DNA of 64,000 bases, taken from the NCBI RefSeq assembly GCF_002843305.1, contig NZ_PGSG01000087.1:1-64000 (forward strand), given 5' to 3'. Positions 23,580 through 32,187 of the stretch are shown here, in pieces. This stretch comes from Streptomyces barkulensis. Its GTDB lineage: Bacteria; Actinomycetota; Actinomycetes; Streptomycetales; Streptomycetaceae. The notes beneath the pieces are model-generated. The model worked only from the letters and a program-made list of their open reading frames with translations. It was not told the origin of the DNA and made no database searches. A program made the position numbers and the translations under genes. The first letter of the stretch is position 1, and each line of letters begins with the position of its first letter.

Positions 23580-24659
23580 TCAGGCCACGGTCCTGCGCAC
23601 CGCTTCGGCCACGACGGCGCTCAGATCGCCGCCCGTCTCCTCGAAGACGGCGCGCTGGGCGGCGGCGCCGTTGCCGCGCCGGAAGAGATCCTCGACCCCC
23701 TCCTTGGCCAGGGACAGGTCGCCTGCGTCCGACAGGGCCGGGGCGGTGTGGTCGAGCAGGGCGCCCACGACGCTCTCCGCGGGGGCCGGCTCGAAGGTCA
23801 CCGGGTGCACCAGCTCACCGGAGAGTCCGGAGCGGCCCGCCCGCCACGCCGCCAGGCGCAGCAGGCCGACGTCCACCGGCATGGGCGGGTCGCCCGCGCG
23901 CCACTGCCGGGCCGCGGTCTCCACCAGCGCGCGGACCAGCGCCGCGAGCAGCACCGTGTCGCGGGCGTCGAGGCACACGTCGGCGACCCGCACCTCGACC
24001 GTGGGATAGTTGCGCGCCAGCCGGGCGTCGAAGTAGATCATCCCCTCGTCCAGCAGCGCTCCCGTCCGGATCATCGAGCGCACCCGCTCGCGGTAGTTCC
24101 CGGCCGAGCCGAAGACCTCCACCGGCCCCGCCGACGGCCACCGGCCCCACACCCGGTTGCGGTAACTGGCGTATCCGCTGTCCTCCCCCTGCCAGAAGGG
24201 GGAGTTGGCGCTCATCGCCAGCAGCGGGGCCAGCCACGGCCGGATCCGGTCCAGGACGGCGACCCCCTCCTCGTCGGACTCCACGCTCACATGGACGTGG
24301 AGTCCGCAGGTGAGCTGCTCCTGGGCGGTCAGCCCGTACTCGCCGGCCATCCGCAGATAGCGCTCACCGGGGCTGAGCGAGGGGTCGACCGCCCGCGGCG
24401 AGGTGGCCAGCGCCGCGACCTCCGCCCCGACCGCGCGCGCCCGCTGGGACGCCGCGCCGCGCCACCGGCGCACCTCCACGGCCAGGTCCACCATCTGCGT
24501 ACGCGGGCGGGTCCCGGTCTCCAGCTGCTCCTCCTGGAGCTCCTTCTCCAGTTCCTCGTCCTCGCCCGCGGAGGCCAGCACCGCTCCCGAGACGGCCTGC
24601 GGCTCACCACTGTCCGCGCTCACCAGGAGCAGTTCTTCCTCGACACCGACGCTTCTCAT
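23580..24659 (-). CDS. GCS2-type carboxylate-amine ligase (YbdK-like)
   Basis: The start is ATG 24659 (MRSVGVEEELLLVSADSG) after GGAGGCTG; an upstream ATG lacks support. The 359-residue enzyme shows VGVEEELLLV and CGLHVHVSVES, then RNRVWGRWPSAGP and PTVEVRVADVCLD. These are the ATP/Mg and substrate motifs of the glutamate-cysteine ligase 2 family. YbdK-type members have weak gamma-glutamylcysteine ligase activity in vitro; in mycothiol-using actinomycetes the true substrate is unclear. It is monocistronic. Confidence 0.88.
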   Translation of the reverse strand: MRSVGVEEELLLVSADSGEPQAVSGAVLASAGEDEELEKELQEEQLETGTRPRTQMVDLAVEVRRWRGAASQRARAVGAEVAALATSPRAVDPSLSPGERYLRMAGEYGLTAQEQLTCGLHVHVSVESDEEGVAVLDRIRPWLAPLLAMSANSPFWQGEDSGYASYRNRVWGRWPSAGPVEVFGSAGNYRERVRSMIRTGALLDEGMIYFDARLARNYPTVEVRVADVCLDARDTVLLAALVRALVETAARQWRAGDPPMPVDVGLLRLAAWRAGRSGLSGELVHPVTFEPAPAESVVGALLDHTAPALSDAGDLSLAKEGVEDLFRRGNGAAAQRAVFEETGGDLSAVVAEAVRRTVA

Positions 24660-24812
24660 CGCCACAGCCTCCTCAGGCGGTCGTCCGGTCCAGCGACTTC
24701 CCCCGCCGGGCACGAGTACGCACCACGGTTCGGTCACACGACCGGGCGAAGCGAACGGGTCACGGAAGGGCCGGACGGGGAACGAGCACCACCGCCCCGG
24801 CCCCGCCCCGGC

Positions 24813-24861
24813 CCCGCACCGGCTCGGGAGGCCGGGCCGGGGCCGAACGGCCCGGTGCGGG
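24813..24861 (-). terminator. Probable terminator hairpin
   Basis: CCCGCACCGG (24813-24822) pairs with CCGGTGCGGG (24852-24861); the spacer itself has complementary GC runs. It lies 7 nt after the stop of the next minus-strand gene. Confidence 0.55.
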
Positions 24862-24867
24862 AGCGGC

Positions 24868-26091
24868 TCAGGTCCTTGAGGCCACCAGGCACTCCCCCTC
24901 CCCGGTCCACTTCTCGACCGGCCTGCTGCGGTCGTAGGGGTCCCTCTCCTCGCCCGTGGCGGGGTTGGCGTACCGGTCGGCGACGAACTGCGGGTGGATG
25001 AAGCCGTCGTGCTCGTCGCAGGTGTCGTTGGCGATGTCCCCGTTGTAGCCGTACATCCACAGCGTGCCCTCGGTGTGCTCCCACCGCGGCCCGTGCAGGA
25101 CGTCGACGTCGAGCACGCGGCGCACGACGGTGCGGGCGACCTCCTCGCCCCCCTCCGCGCGGGCCAGGGGGTAGACGAAGGTGTAGTCGGCGCGGATGCG
25201 CGGAACCCCCTGCTCGTTCTCGGTCACCTCCATCCGGCCGCGGACCTTGACCGCCTCGCCGGCGAGGCGGACCTCGTCCCGGTCGAAGCGGGTGAACAGC
25301 CAGGTGGGGTCGTTGTCCTCGCCGGGCTTGTCCAGGGACTTCCTGATCCGGTCGACGGTCTCGCCCATCAGCGGGTCCAGCAGGGCCAGGGCCTCGGCGG
25401 GCTCGGCGCCGTACAGCACGTCGCGGTCGAGGTTGGCGGCGACCAGGAACTTCCTGGTGCGCTCCAGGGCGGCCCGGATCTCGGCGGCGGGCACACCGCC
25501 GACCGCGGTGGCCTTCGGCACCTCGATGGCGTCCGCGCCCTCGGCCCACCGTTTGGCGGGCGACCCGGCGAACGGCTGCTCCACCGTGGGCCGGCCGGGC
25601 AGGAGTTCCTCCTTTGGCGCGGCGGCGGGCGCGGCGGTCTCCGCGGGCAGGGGCGCGGCCGGTCCGGCGCCGTGGGCGCCGTCGGGCAGCCAGGAGCGCA
25701 CCAGCGCCGGATCGAGCGCGTAGAGCAGGGCCAGCACGGTCACACCGGCGCCGAGCGCCATGCCGGCCCGGCCCAGTCGCCCTCGTCCGCGCCGGCCGCC
25801 CTCCATCTCCTGCCAGGCGGGGCCGGTGCGCCAGCCCTCGGGCTGCCACGGTTCGGGCTGCCGCTTCTTCCCGCCCCAGCGCCGGGTCCGCCGCCTCGCG
25901 GCGGCTTCCTCGTCGGCCTTCCGCAGGCGCTCGGTCACCATCCGCGCCCGGGCGGACGGCTCCCTGGGTGCGGAGCCGGAGGAGGTCCCGCACTCACCGA
26001 CGAAGCGCTCCCACGCCTCGTCCGGTATGTCCGGCCGCCCGCCTCCCGGTTCGTTCGCGTCGTTCCCGGGGGTGGGCGGTCGGACAGACAT
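24868..26091 (-). CDS. Single-pass membrane protein with extracellular domain
   Basis: I start at ATG 26091 (MSVRPPTPGNDANEPGGGRP) with GGAAGAG before it. Residues 1-105 are cytoplasmic and charged (IPDEAWERFVGECG, an Arg-rich patch), 107-130 form one transmembrane helix, then an Ala/Pro spacer leads to an extracellular domain of about 250 residues. This domain has DADYTFVYPL-like strands and a Cys-containing end (DIANDTCDEHDG, GEGECLVASRT). The type is common in Streptomyces but I know no function. The gene lies downstream of the XRE regulator. Confidence 0.78.
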   Translation of the reverse strand: MSVRPPTPGNDANEPGGGRPDIPDEAWERFVGECGTSSGSAPREPSARARMVTERLRKADEEAAARRRTRRWGGKKRQPEPWQPEGWRTGPAWQEMEGGRRGRGRLGRAGMALGAGVTVLALLYALDPALVRSWLPDGAHGAGPAAPLPAETAAPAAAPKEELLPGRPTVEQPFAGSPAKRWAEGADAIEVPKATAVGGVPAAEIRAALERTRKFLVAANLDRDVLYGAEPAEALALLDPLMGETVDRIRKSLDKPGEDNDPTWLFTRFDRDEVRLAGEAVKVRGRMEVTENEQGVPRIRADYTFVYPLARAEGGEEVARTVVRRVLDVDVLHGPRWEHTEGTLWMYGYNGDIANDTCDEHDGFIHPQFVADRYANPATGEERDPYDRSRPVEKWTGEGECLVASRT

Positions 26092-26117
26092 GACGCGCTC
26101 TTCCTTGTCTCTTCCGA

Positions 26118-26133
26118 TCACGTGCCGACGTGA
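26118..26133. promoter_or_regulatory. Inverted repeat upstream of the membrane-protein gene
   Basis: TCACGTGCCGACGTGA: 6-bp arms with a 4-nt centre, 27 nt before the start codon. Candidate operator. Confidence 0.35.
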
Positions 26134-26262
26134 ATCGATCATCAGGAAGGGACATTCCTACATGTCCGCACACCGCCCGCACAACGATTGTACGGAAGGA
26201 GGCGGCTGTTCTGTGACATCGGCCACGCCGGGCGCGGGAGGGGCGGGGCGGGCGGGCCGGCC

Positions 26263-27120
26263 TCAGAAGGCGTCGCGCAGCTCGAGCAGCGTCCGCTCGG
26301 TGTCCTGGACCGGCAGGGCCTGGGTGACCATGCGGTCGAGGGCTTCCAGATAGGTGGTGACCTCGGGGCGCTCGTCGATGTAGACGGCGCCGGTCAGGCT
26401 CTCGGTGTAGACGATGTCCGGCAGCTCCGGATAGCTGAACCGGAAGAGCTGGAAGGGGCCGAACATCCCCGGGTGGGGCCCCGCGCTGAAGGGCATGATC
26501 TGCAGGCTGATCCCGGGCCCGGCGCAGACCTCGACCAGCCGGTCGATCTGCGCCCTCATGACCTCGGCGCCGCCGACCGGTCTGCGCAGCACCTGCTCGT
26601 CCAGCACCACCCACAGGCGCGGCGCGTCGGGCTTGGCCAGGAGCTGCTGCCGCCCCATGCGCAGCGCCACCCGCCGGTCGAGCTCCTCCTCGTCCGCCCG
26701 GGGGAAGCCGGTCCGCAGCAGGGCGCGGGCGTACTCCTCGGTCTGGAGCAGACCCGGAACGCAGTGGGGCTCGTAGGAGCGGATGAGGTCGGCCTCGCTC
26801 TCCAGGCTGACGTAGAGGCTGAACCAGTCCGGCAGGACGCTGCGGAAGCGGTGCCACCAGCCCGGCCTGTTGGCCTTCTCCACCAGCGCGAGAAAGGCGT
26901 CGGCCTCTTCCGCCCCGACACCGTAGCTCTCCAGCAGCGCCTTGACGTACAGCGGGCGCAGACCCACCTCGGCCTTCTCCATGCGGCGGACCGTGGATGT
27001 GGTGACACTCAGGACCCGGGCGGCTTCCTCGAACGATTTCCCGGCGCGTTCCCGCAGGTCACGCAGGCGCAGCCCCAGGACGATCTGCCCCACGGTCGGT
27101 GCCGACCGGGACTCGCCCAT
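26263..27120 (-). CDS. XRE-type regulator with DUF5753 domain
   Basis: A 285-residue protein with an N-terminal helix-turn-helix (LRDLRERAGKSFEEAARVLS, about residues 19-60) and a DUF5753 domain (SLESEADLIRSYEPHCVPGL, then LQTEEYARALL and VGGAEVMRAQIDRLVE). Such regulators, often paired with a small DUF397 protein or an RsbW-like ATPase, control development and secondary metabolism in Streptomyces. Here an ATPase gene is divergent and shares the promoter region; no DUF397 gene is visible. Confidence 0.93.
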   Translation of the reverse strand: MGESRSAPTVGQIVLGLRLRDLRERAGKSFEEAARVLSVTTSTVRRMEKAEVGLRPLYVKALLESYGVGAEEADAFLALVEKANRPGWWHRFRSVLPDWFSLYVSLESEADLIRSYEPHCVPGLLQTEEYARALLRTGFPRADEEELDRRVALRMGRQQLLAKPDAPRLWVVLDEQVLRRPVGGAEVMRAQIDRLVEVCAGPGISLQIMPFSAGPHPGMFGPFQLFRFSYPELPDIVYTESLTGAVYIDERPEVTTYLEALDRMVTQALPVQDTERTLLELRDAF

Positions 27121-27201
27121 GGTCTCTCCCTCTCCACTCGCGCCCCACCGGCAGAGCAGTGTGCCACGGCCCCGGTGACGCAGCCAGGCTGTCGTTTAAA
27201 T

Positions 27202-27236
27202 CTTGCAATTTGCAGAACTCTTCTTGCCTTTTGCGG
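27202..27236. promoter_or_regulatory. AT-rich direct repeat between XRE gene and ATPase gene
   Basis: CTTGCAATTTGCAG (27202-27215) and CTTGCCTTTTGCGG (27223-27236) agree at 11 of 14 positions with a period of exactly 21 bp. Each half is close to an inverted TTGCAA motif. It is the most AT-rich spot of the 366-nt divergent intergenic region and a good candidate operator of the XRE protein. Confidence 0.55.
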
Positions 27237-27486
27237 ACACCAATGAGCATAGTAGCCGGGTGATCCAGTTCACGGCGCGGTCACACCGGCGTCGAACCGT
27301 ACCGGTACACGGGCTCTCCCACATCTTCCGCGGGCCCCGTGCCCTCGCCGTCCCTCCCCACCGTGGCGCACCGGGCGCGGCGGCCGGCCGGCGGGCGTTC
27401 CCGGACACCGGCCCCTCGCGCGGACCGTGCCCCGCACACGGTGCACCGGACCCGACGCCCACCGGCGTACGAAAGGCGAGCCACTG

Positions 27487-27948
27487 ATGGCTCTTCTCCC
27501 CCGCTCAGCGCACATGGCCCCCATGCTGCCGGCCGTCCACCCCCAGCGATCGCGGCAACGGGCGGAATTCGAGGTTCCCGCCCAGCGCTCCTCGGTGTGC
27601 GTGGCCCGGCACCTGCTCGCGGAGTGGCTGCACCGCTGGCACTGCCCGCAGAGCGTGGTCGACACGGCACAGCTGGTCGTGTCCGAGTTCGTCACCAACG
27701 CCGTGGTCCACACCGTCAGCGACAGAATCGCCTGCCTCCTCCAGCACGGCGACCGGCGGCTGCGCATAGAGGTGCGCGACCAGGGCACCGGCGCGTCCGG
27801 GCTCGCGGCCCGCTCGGCGGACGTCGAGGCGACCAGCGGGCGCGGGCTCCAGCTCGTCGACGCCCTCGCCGATTCCTGGGGGGACATACCCGCCGCCCAG
27901 ACGCGGGGACGCGTCGTATGGGCGGAACTGAGGCTCGACGACATGTGA
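27487..27948 (+). CDS. RsbW-like ATP-binding (HATPase_c) protein
   Basis: I choose ATG 27487 (MALLPRSAHMAPM); an upstream in-frame ATG has an Arg-rich lead. The 153-residue protein shows the N box SEFVTNAVVHT (66-76), the G1 box RDQGTG (97-102) and the late GRGLQLVDALADSWG. These define anti-sigma-factor-like serine kinases/ATPases of the RsbW/SpoIIAB type, of which Streptomyces has dozens. Target unknown. It pairs with the divergent XRE/DUF5753 gene. Confidence 0.9.
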   Translation: MALLPRSAHMAPMLPAVHPQRSRQRAEFEVPAQRSSVCVARHLLAEWLHRWHCPQSVVDTAQLVVSEFVTNAVVHTVSDRIACLLQHGDRRLRIEVRDQGTGASGLAARSADVEATSGRGLQLVDALADSWGDIPAAQTRGRVVWAELRLDDM

Positions 27949-27992
27949 CGGTCCCGTGACGGTCCCGGCCGCCGCACGCCGCCGCGCGTCAC

Positions 27993-29408
27993 TCACTCGG
28001 CGGTGGGCACGTCCGGGGGCGTGCCGTGCCAGACCGTGGTGACGTTGCAGAACTCGCGGATGCCGTGCCCCGACAGCTCCCGGCCGTAGCCGGAGCGCTT
28101 GGTCCCGCCGAAGGGCATCGCCGGATGCGAGGCGGTCATGCCGTTGAAGTAGACGCCGCCCGCCCGCAGGTCGCGTACGCAGCGGTCCTGTTCCTCCCGG
28201 TCACGGGTCCAGACGTTGGAGCTCAGGCCGAAGGGGGTGTCGTTGGCCACCGCGATCGCCTCCTCCAGGTCCGCCGCCCGGTAGAGGGTCGCCACCGGCC
28301 CGAAGGTCTCCTCGCGGTGGACGCGCATCCCCGGCGTGACGTCCGCCAGGACGGTGGGCTCGTAGAACCAGCCCGCCGGGTGCGCCGCGGGCCGCCGTCC
28401 GCCGCACAGCACGGTGGCGCCGCGGGAGCGTGCGTCGGCGACCAGCTCCTCCAGGTCGGCCCGGCCCCTCTCGCTGGCCAGCGGCCCGACCTGGGTGGAA
28501 TCGTCCATCGGGTCGCCCACCCTCAGGGCCTTCATGCCGTCCACGAACAGCCGGGTGAACTCCTCGTACACGTCCCGGTGCACGATGAAGCGCTTGGCCG
28601 CGATGCAGGACTGGCCGTTGTTCTGGGTCCGCGCGGTCACCGCGACCTCGGCCGCCCTCACCACGTCCGCCGAGGGCAGGACGAGGTAGGGGTCGCTGCC
28701 GCCCAGTTCCAGAACGGTCTTCTTGATCTCGTCACCGGCGACCGAGGCCACCGAGCGCCCGGCCGGTTCGCTGCCGGTGAGCGTCGCGGCGGCCACACGG
28801 TCGTCGCGCAGGACGCCCTCCACCGCGCCGGAGCCGATCAGCAGGGTCTGGAAGCAGCCCCTCGGGTAGCCCGCGCGGCGGAAGAGGTCCTCCAGGTACA
28901 GCGCGGTCCGCGGCACGTTCGAGGCGTGCTTGAGCAGGCCGGTGTTGCCCGCCATCAGCGCGGGGGCCGCGAAGCGGATCACCTGCCACAGCGGGAAGTT
29001 CCACGGCATCACCGCCAGGACCGGGCCCAGCGGGCGGTAGCGCACGTACGCGGTGCTGCCGCCGCTGTCCTCCACGTCCGCCGGTGAGGGGTGCTCGTCG
29101 GCCAGCAGTTCCCCGGCGTGGTCGGCGTACCAGCGCATCGCCTTCACGCACTTGGCGGCCTCGGCGCGGGCCGCGGTGACGGGCTTGCCCATCTCGGTGG
29201 TCAGGGTGCGGGCGATGTCGTCCCGCTCCTTCTCCAGCAGGTCGGCCGCCCGGTGCAGCAGTTCGGCACGCTCGGCGAATCCGGTGGTGCGGTACTCCTC
29301 GAAGGCGGTGCGGGCGCGTTCCAGCCGCTCCTCGATCTCCTCCGCGCCCAGGGCCTCGAAGGTCTGCAGGGTCTCGCCGGTGGCCGGGTTGGTGGTCGAG
29401 ATGGGCAT
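27993..29408 (-). CDS. Aldehyde dehydrogenase, succinate-semialdehyde type (Sad/YneI-like)
   Basis: A 471-residue NAD(P)-dependent dehydrogenase. The catalytic Cys (about 268) lies in NNGQSCIAAKRF, the general base Glu in LELGGSDPYLVL, and VMPWNFPLWQVIRFAAPAL is the cofactor-site region. ATLTGSEPAGRSVA and the C-terminal GFGRELS-like GYGRELSGHGIREFCNV point to the Sad/YneI subgroup of succinate-semialdehyde dehydrogenases. Likely role: 4-aminobutyrate or related aldehyde catabolism. It is followed upstream by a 20-bp minisatellite. Confidence 0.92.
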   Translation of the reverse strand: MPISTTNPATGETLQTFEALGAEEIEERLERARTAFEEYRTTGFAERAELLHRAADLLEKERDDIARTLTTEMGKPVTAARAEAAKCVKAMRWYADHAGELLADEHPSPADVEDSGGSTAYVRYRPLGPVLAVMPWNFPLWQVIRFAAPALMAGNTGLLKHASNVPRTALYLEDLFRRAGYPRGCFQTLLIGSGAVEGVLRDDRVAAATLTGSEPAGRSVASVAGDEIKKTVLELGGSDPYLVLPSADVVRAAEVAVTARTQNNGQSCIAAKRFIVHRDVYEEFTRLFVDGMKALRVGDPMDDSTQVGPLASERGRADLEELVADARSRGATVLCGGRRPAAHPAGWFYEPTVLADVTPGMRVHREETFGPVATLYRAADLEEAIAVANDTPFGLSSNVWTRDREEQDRCVRDLRAGGVYFNGMTASHPAMPFGGTKRSGYGRELSGHGIREFCNVTTVWHGTPPDVPTAE

Positions 29409-29561
29409 GGGTCCCTCCCGGGGGTGGTCTGAGACGGTGCGGCCCGCCGGCCGGGACCGCCGGCGGGCGTTCCCCGCTCCCGCTCGTCCTCGCTCGCTTG
29501 CGTTCGCGGGGGCGCGTACCCGCCCGCGGCGGTCTCAGTCGGCGAATGGCGGCCTCCCCCG

Positions 29562-29674
29562 GCCCCGGGCCGGTGGACACAGCCCCGGGCCGGTGGACAC
29601 AGCCCCGGGCCGGTGGACACAGCCCCGGGCCGGTGGACACAGCCCCGGGCCGGTGGGCACAGCCCCGGGCCGGT
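29562..29674. repeat. 20-bp tandem repeat (minisatellite), about 5.7 copies
   Basis: The unit AGCCCCGGGCCGGTGGACAC is repeated head to tail five times with only two substitutions, plus a partial sixth copy running into the stop codon of the gene on the minus strand. Between the repeat and the dehydrogenase start there is a 150-nt stretch without gene. The units contain CCCGGG and GGCCCCGGGCC and can fold on themselves. Confidence 0.95.
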
Positions 29675-30069
29675 CAGCGCTGGGCGAGCCTCAGCCGCAC
29701 CTCCACCTCCTGGTCGCCCGAGATCCGGGGCTCGGCCGTCACGTCGTAGAAGCCCGCGAGAGCCTCCTGGACCTGCCGTACCGCGTCGGGGCCGCCGCTG
29801 AGGTCCGCCTCGACCGGCTCCCCGAGCTCCAGGGTGCACTCCACCTCACCGTGGGTGCGGACGTCGACCGTGCCCACCCAGAACTTCCGCTGCTCGCCGT
29901 CCGCCCCCGGCCCGCCCGCGCCGTTGCCGTCGCCCAGCTCGGGCGACTTGGGGAACGCCGACCTCAGCACGGCGAAGACGGCCGCCGCGTTCGAAGGGGT
30001 GCAGTGGGGCAGCTCGATCTCGACGAGGCATGCCCCTTCCTTGGTCTTTCCGGTCTGTTCAGTGCTCAT
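29674..30069 (-). CDS. Hypothetical soluble protein
   Basis: A 131-residue protein starting MSTEQTGKTKEGACLVEIEL. It looks like an alpha/beta domain with alternating strands (FWVGTVDVRTHGEVECTLEL, then EVEVRLRLAQR) and a Gly-rich loop in the middle. No signal peptide, no catalytic motif, no recognised family. Its stop codon is at the edge of a minisatellite, so the C-terminus could vary between strains if the array changes length. Confidence 0.65.
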   Translation of the reverse strand: MSTEQTGKTKEGACLVEIELPHCTPSNAAAVFAVLRSAFPKSPELGDGNGAGGPGADGEQRKFWVGTVDVRTHGEVECTLELGEPVEADLSGGPDAVRQVQEALAGFYDVTAEPRISGDQEVEVRLRLAQR

Positions 30070-30162
30070 AGCCCCACCTGTACCCCGGTGCGGACGATGG
30101 TCACAGGCCGTTCCGGCACACGCCCCGGTCCACCGCCGCGGGACCGGGTGCGGGACGCGCCG

Positions 30163-30537
30163 CTACCCGGCGGGATCCGGGGTGGCCCCGGTGCTGCGGA
30201 GGTAGTCGCCGTAGGGCTGCGGCGCGGATCCCTCCAGCGGTTCCCGGAAAGGACCCGGACCGGGCTCGGCGGAACGGAGGACGGCGTGGAAGCACACCCG
30301 GAGAGCCGCCGGAGGGCCGGGCTCCCGCCCCTCGTCCGGTCCGGGCGTCACGCAGCGGCCGTCCTCCGCCGGAGCCGGCGGAGCCGGGGGCTCCCCCTCC
30401 GGGGCGTGCTCGTACCAGCCGTACCGCTCGGAGGCGTCCCCGGCGCTGTCGTTCAGCGCCAGTGTGGCCCCGGCGCCCGCCACCGCGAGCACCGCCCACC
30501 CGGTGGCCAGTATCCGCTTCGTCCGGCGCGACGCCAT
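30163..30537 (-). CDS. Small membrane-anchored or secreted hypothetical protein
   Basis: 124 residues: MASRRTKRILATGWAVLAVA is a basic N-terminus with a hydrophobic segment, i.e. an uncleaved anchor or signal peptide. The rest is Pro/Gly/Glu-rich with two Cys (DGRCVTPG, RVCFHAVL) that may pair. GAGGGGGA precedes the ATG. Not recognised. Confidence 0.6.
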   Translation of the reverse strand: MASRRTKRILATGWAVLAVAGAGATLALNDSAGDASERYGWYEHAPEGEPPAPPAPAEDGRCVTPGPDEGREPGPPAALRVCFHAVLRSAEPGPGPFREPLEGSAPQPYGDYLRSTGATPDPAG

Positions 30538-30576
30538 GGCGGAATCCCCCTCACGAGAACGACGGTGATCACCACC

Positions 30577-31578
30577 CTAGTGCCATGCCGCGCGGAGGAT
30601 CTCCTCCTCCTTCTCGGGCGCCAGCCCCACACGGGGGCGGTCGGGGCGGAGGGGCGGCTCGCCGTCCAGGCCGCACAGCCAGGCCCAGGTGTCGGCCACG
30701 GTCCGCTCCACGGGGCGGCAGCGCAGCCCCGCCGCGACGGCCCGGGAGACGTCCCCGGCGTGCATGGCGTCGTGGAGCTCGCCCGGCGGGATCCACACCG
30801 GCAGGTCCGCCCACGGCCGCACCCCCGCCGCGAGGATCGGCTCGGGATCGGTCCACCGCAGCCGCGCGCCGGATCCGGTGACGCGCACGCAGCTGCCCAG
30901 CAACTCCCCCATGGTGGCGTGGCCGGGCGGGCTCACCAGGTTGTACGGGCCGCCCAGTCCGCGCCCGGCGGCGTCCAGCGTCCAGACGGCGAGGTCGCGC
31001 GCGTCCACATACTGCAGGGGAAGGTCCCGGGGGCCGGGTGCCAGGACCTCACCGCCCCGGGCGACGCGCAGCAGCCACCACGGCAGCCGCCCGATGTTCT
31101 CGTACGGCCCCAGGATCAGCCCCGCCCGCACCAGCAGACCCCGGTCGCCGAAGGCCGCCTCGACGGCCATCTCCCCTCCCCGCTTGGCCCTGGCGTAGTC
31201 GGCGGCGCCGTCGTCGTCGGGCGAGGCGTCGACGAGCGGCCCCGTCTCGTCCAGGCCGGCCGGGGGCGGGTAGGCGTACACCGAGCGGCTGGAGACGTAC
31301 ACGTAGTGCCCCGCACGCCGCGCCAGCGCGGCGGCGGCGTCGCGTACCGCGGCGGGCGCCCCGGACCAGGTGTCGACCACGACGTCCCAGCCGCCGGCCG
31401 GCTCCTTCAGGGCGGCGAGCCCGCCGTCGGCCGTGCGGTCGCCCCGCAGCGCGGTGGCGCCGGGCGGCGGGGCGTGGCGTCCCCGGTTGAGGACGGTCAC
31501 CTCCCAGCCGCGCGCCAGCGCCTCCTCGGCGACCGCACGGCCGACGAACTCCGTTCCACCCAGCATCAGAAGTCTCAT
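30577..31578 (-). CDS. NAD-dependent epimerase/dehydratase (extended SDR)
   Basis: The start ATG 31578 gives MRLLMLGGTEFVGRAVAEEA, the Rossmann GxxGxxG-like loop of extended SDRs (GGTEFVG, 7-13). YVYVSSRSVYAYP holds the Ser/Tyr region, and DYARAKRGGEMAV the YxxxK motif in the form YARAK. These fit a nucleotide-sugar or reductase-like SDR of 333 residues. Substrate is unknown. It is a single gene; no glycosyltransferases are nearby. Confidence 0.82.
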   Translation of the reverse strand: MRLLMLGGTEFVGRAVAEEALARGWEVTVLNRGRHAPPPGATALRGDRTADGGLAALKEPAGGWDVVVDTWSGAPAAVRDAAAALARRAGHYVYVSSRSVYAYPPPAGLDETGPLVDASPDDDGAADYARAKRGGEMAVEAAFGDRGLLVRAGLILGPYENIGRLPWWLLRVARGGEVLAPGPRDLPLQYVDARDLAVWTLDAAGRGLGGPYNLVSPPGHATMGELLGSCVRVTGSGARLRWTDPEPILAAGVRPWADLPVWIPPGELHDAMHAGDVSRAVAAGLRCRPVERTVADTWAWLCGLDGEPPLRPDRPRVGLAPEKEEEILRAAWH

Positions 31579-31702
31579 GGGCCGAGCGTGCCCGCCGGCG
31601 CGGCCGGGCGGAACGGCTTCACGCCCGTGGCGTAATCGCCACAAGCCGAACCGGTCCGGGCCGGGCCCTTGTGGGGCCCGGCCCGGTCCGGGTGCCGCTG
31701 TG

Positions 31703-32176
31703 TCACCTCACGCGCCCGTAACGCACGCTCTTGGTCCAGATCCTCTCCTTGCGGACGGTCTTGCCCGGCTTGGGAGAGTGCCAGATCCGTCCCTCGCCGG
31801 CGTAGATGCCGACGTGGTAGACACTGCCGCCCGAGTGGAAGAAGACCAGGTCTCCCTTCTTGCGCGACTTGGCGGAGACCTTCTTCGAGCGGTTGTACTG
31901 GGCCGCCGCGGTGCGCGGCAGCCTCTTGCCCGCCTTCTTGTACGAGTACTGGGTGAGTCCCGAGCAGTCGAACCGGCTGGGGCCGGCGGCGCCGTAGCTG
32001 TAGGGGGCGCCCTTCTTGGAGGCCGCGACCCTGAGCGCCTTGCCGGCGGGGGTGGCCGCCTCGGCCTCGGGCGCGGCGGACGGGATGAACATCGTCCCCG
32101 CCAGGGTGGCGGCGGTGACGGCGGTGGTGATACCCGCCCGGGACACCGGACCCGCTATGCGTGCGTGCGCAGACAT
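31703..32176 (-). CDS. Secreted NlpC/P60 cell-wall peptidase
   Basis: A 157-residue protein with a signal peptide (to about residue 40, AEA/A) and an NlpC/P60 domain: FDCSGLTQYSY with Cys71, VYHVGIYAG with His121, and IWHSP with His133 form the catalytic triad. Such enzymes cut D-Glu-(di)amino-acid bonds in peptidoglycan stem peptides. A c-di-AMP riboswitch lies directly upstream, as often seen for cell-wall hydrolases of actinobacteria. Confidence 0.93.
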   Translation of the reverse strand: MSAHARIAGPVSRAGITTAVTAATLAGTMFIPSAAPEAEAATPAGKALRVAASKKGAPYSYGAAGPSRFDCSGLTQYSYKKAGKRLPRTAAAQYNRSKKVSAKSRKKGDLVFFHSGGSVYHVGIYAGEGRIWHSPKPGKTVRKERIWTKSVRYGRVR

Positions 32177-32187
32177 GAGTGAACCCT

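Noticed and set aside
29562..29674. Possible CRISPR array
   Set aside because: The 20-bp units are directly adjacent with no spacers, and no cas genes exist nearby.
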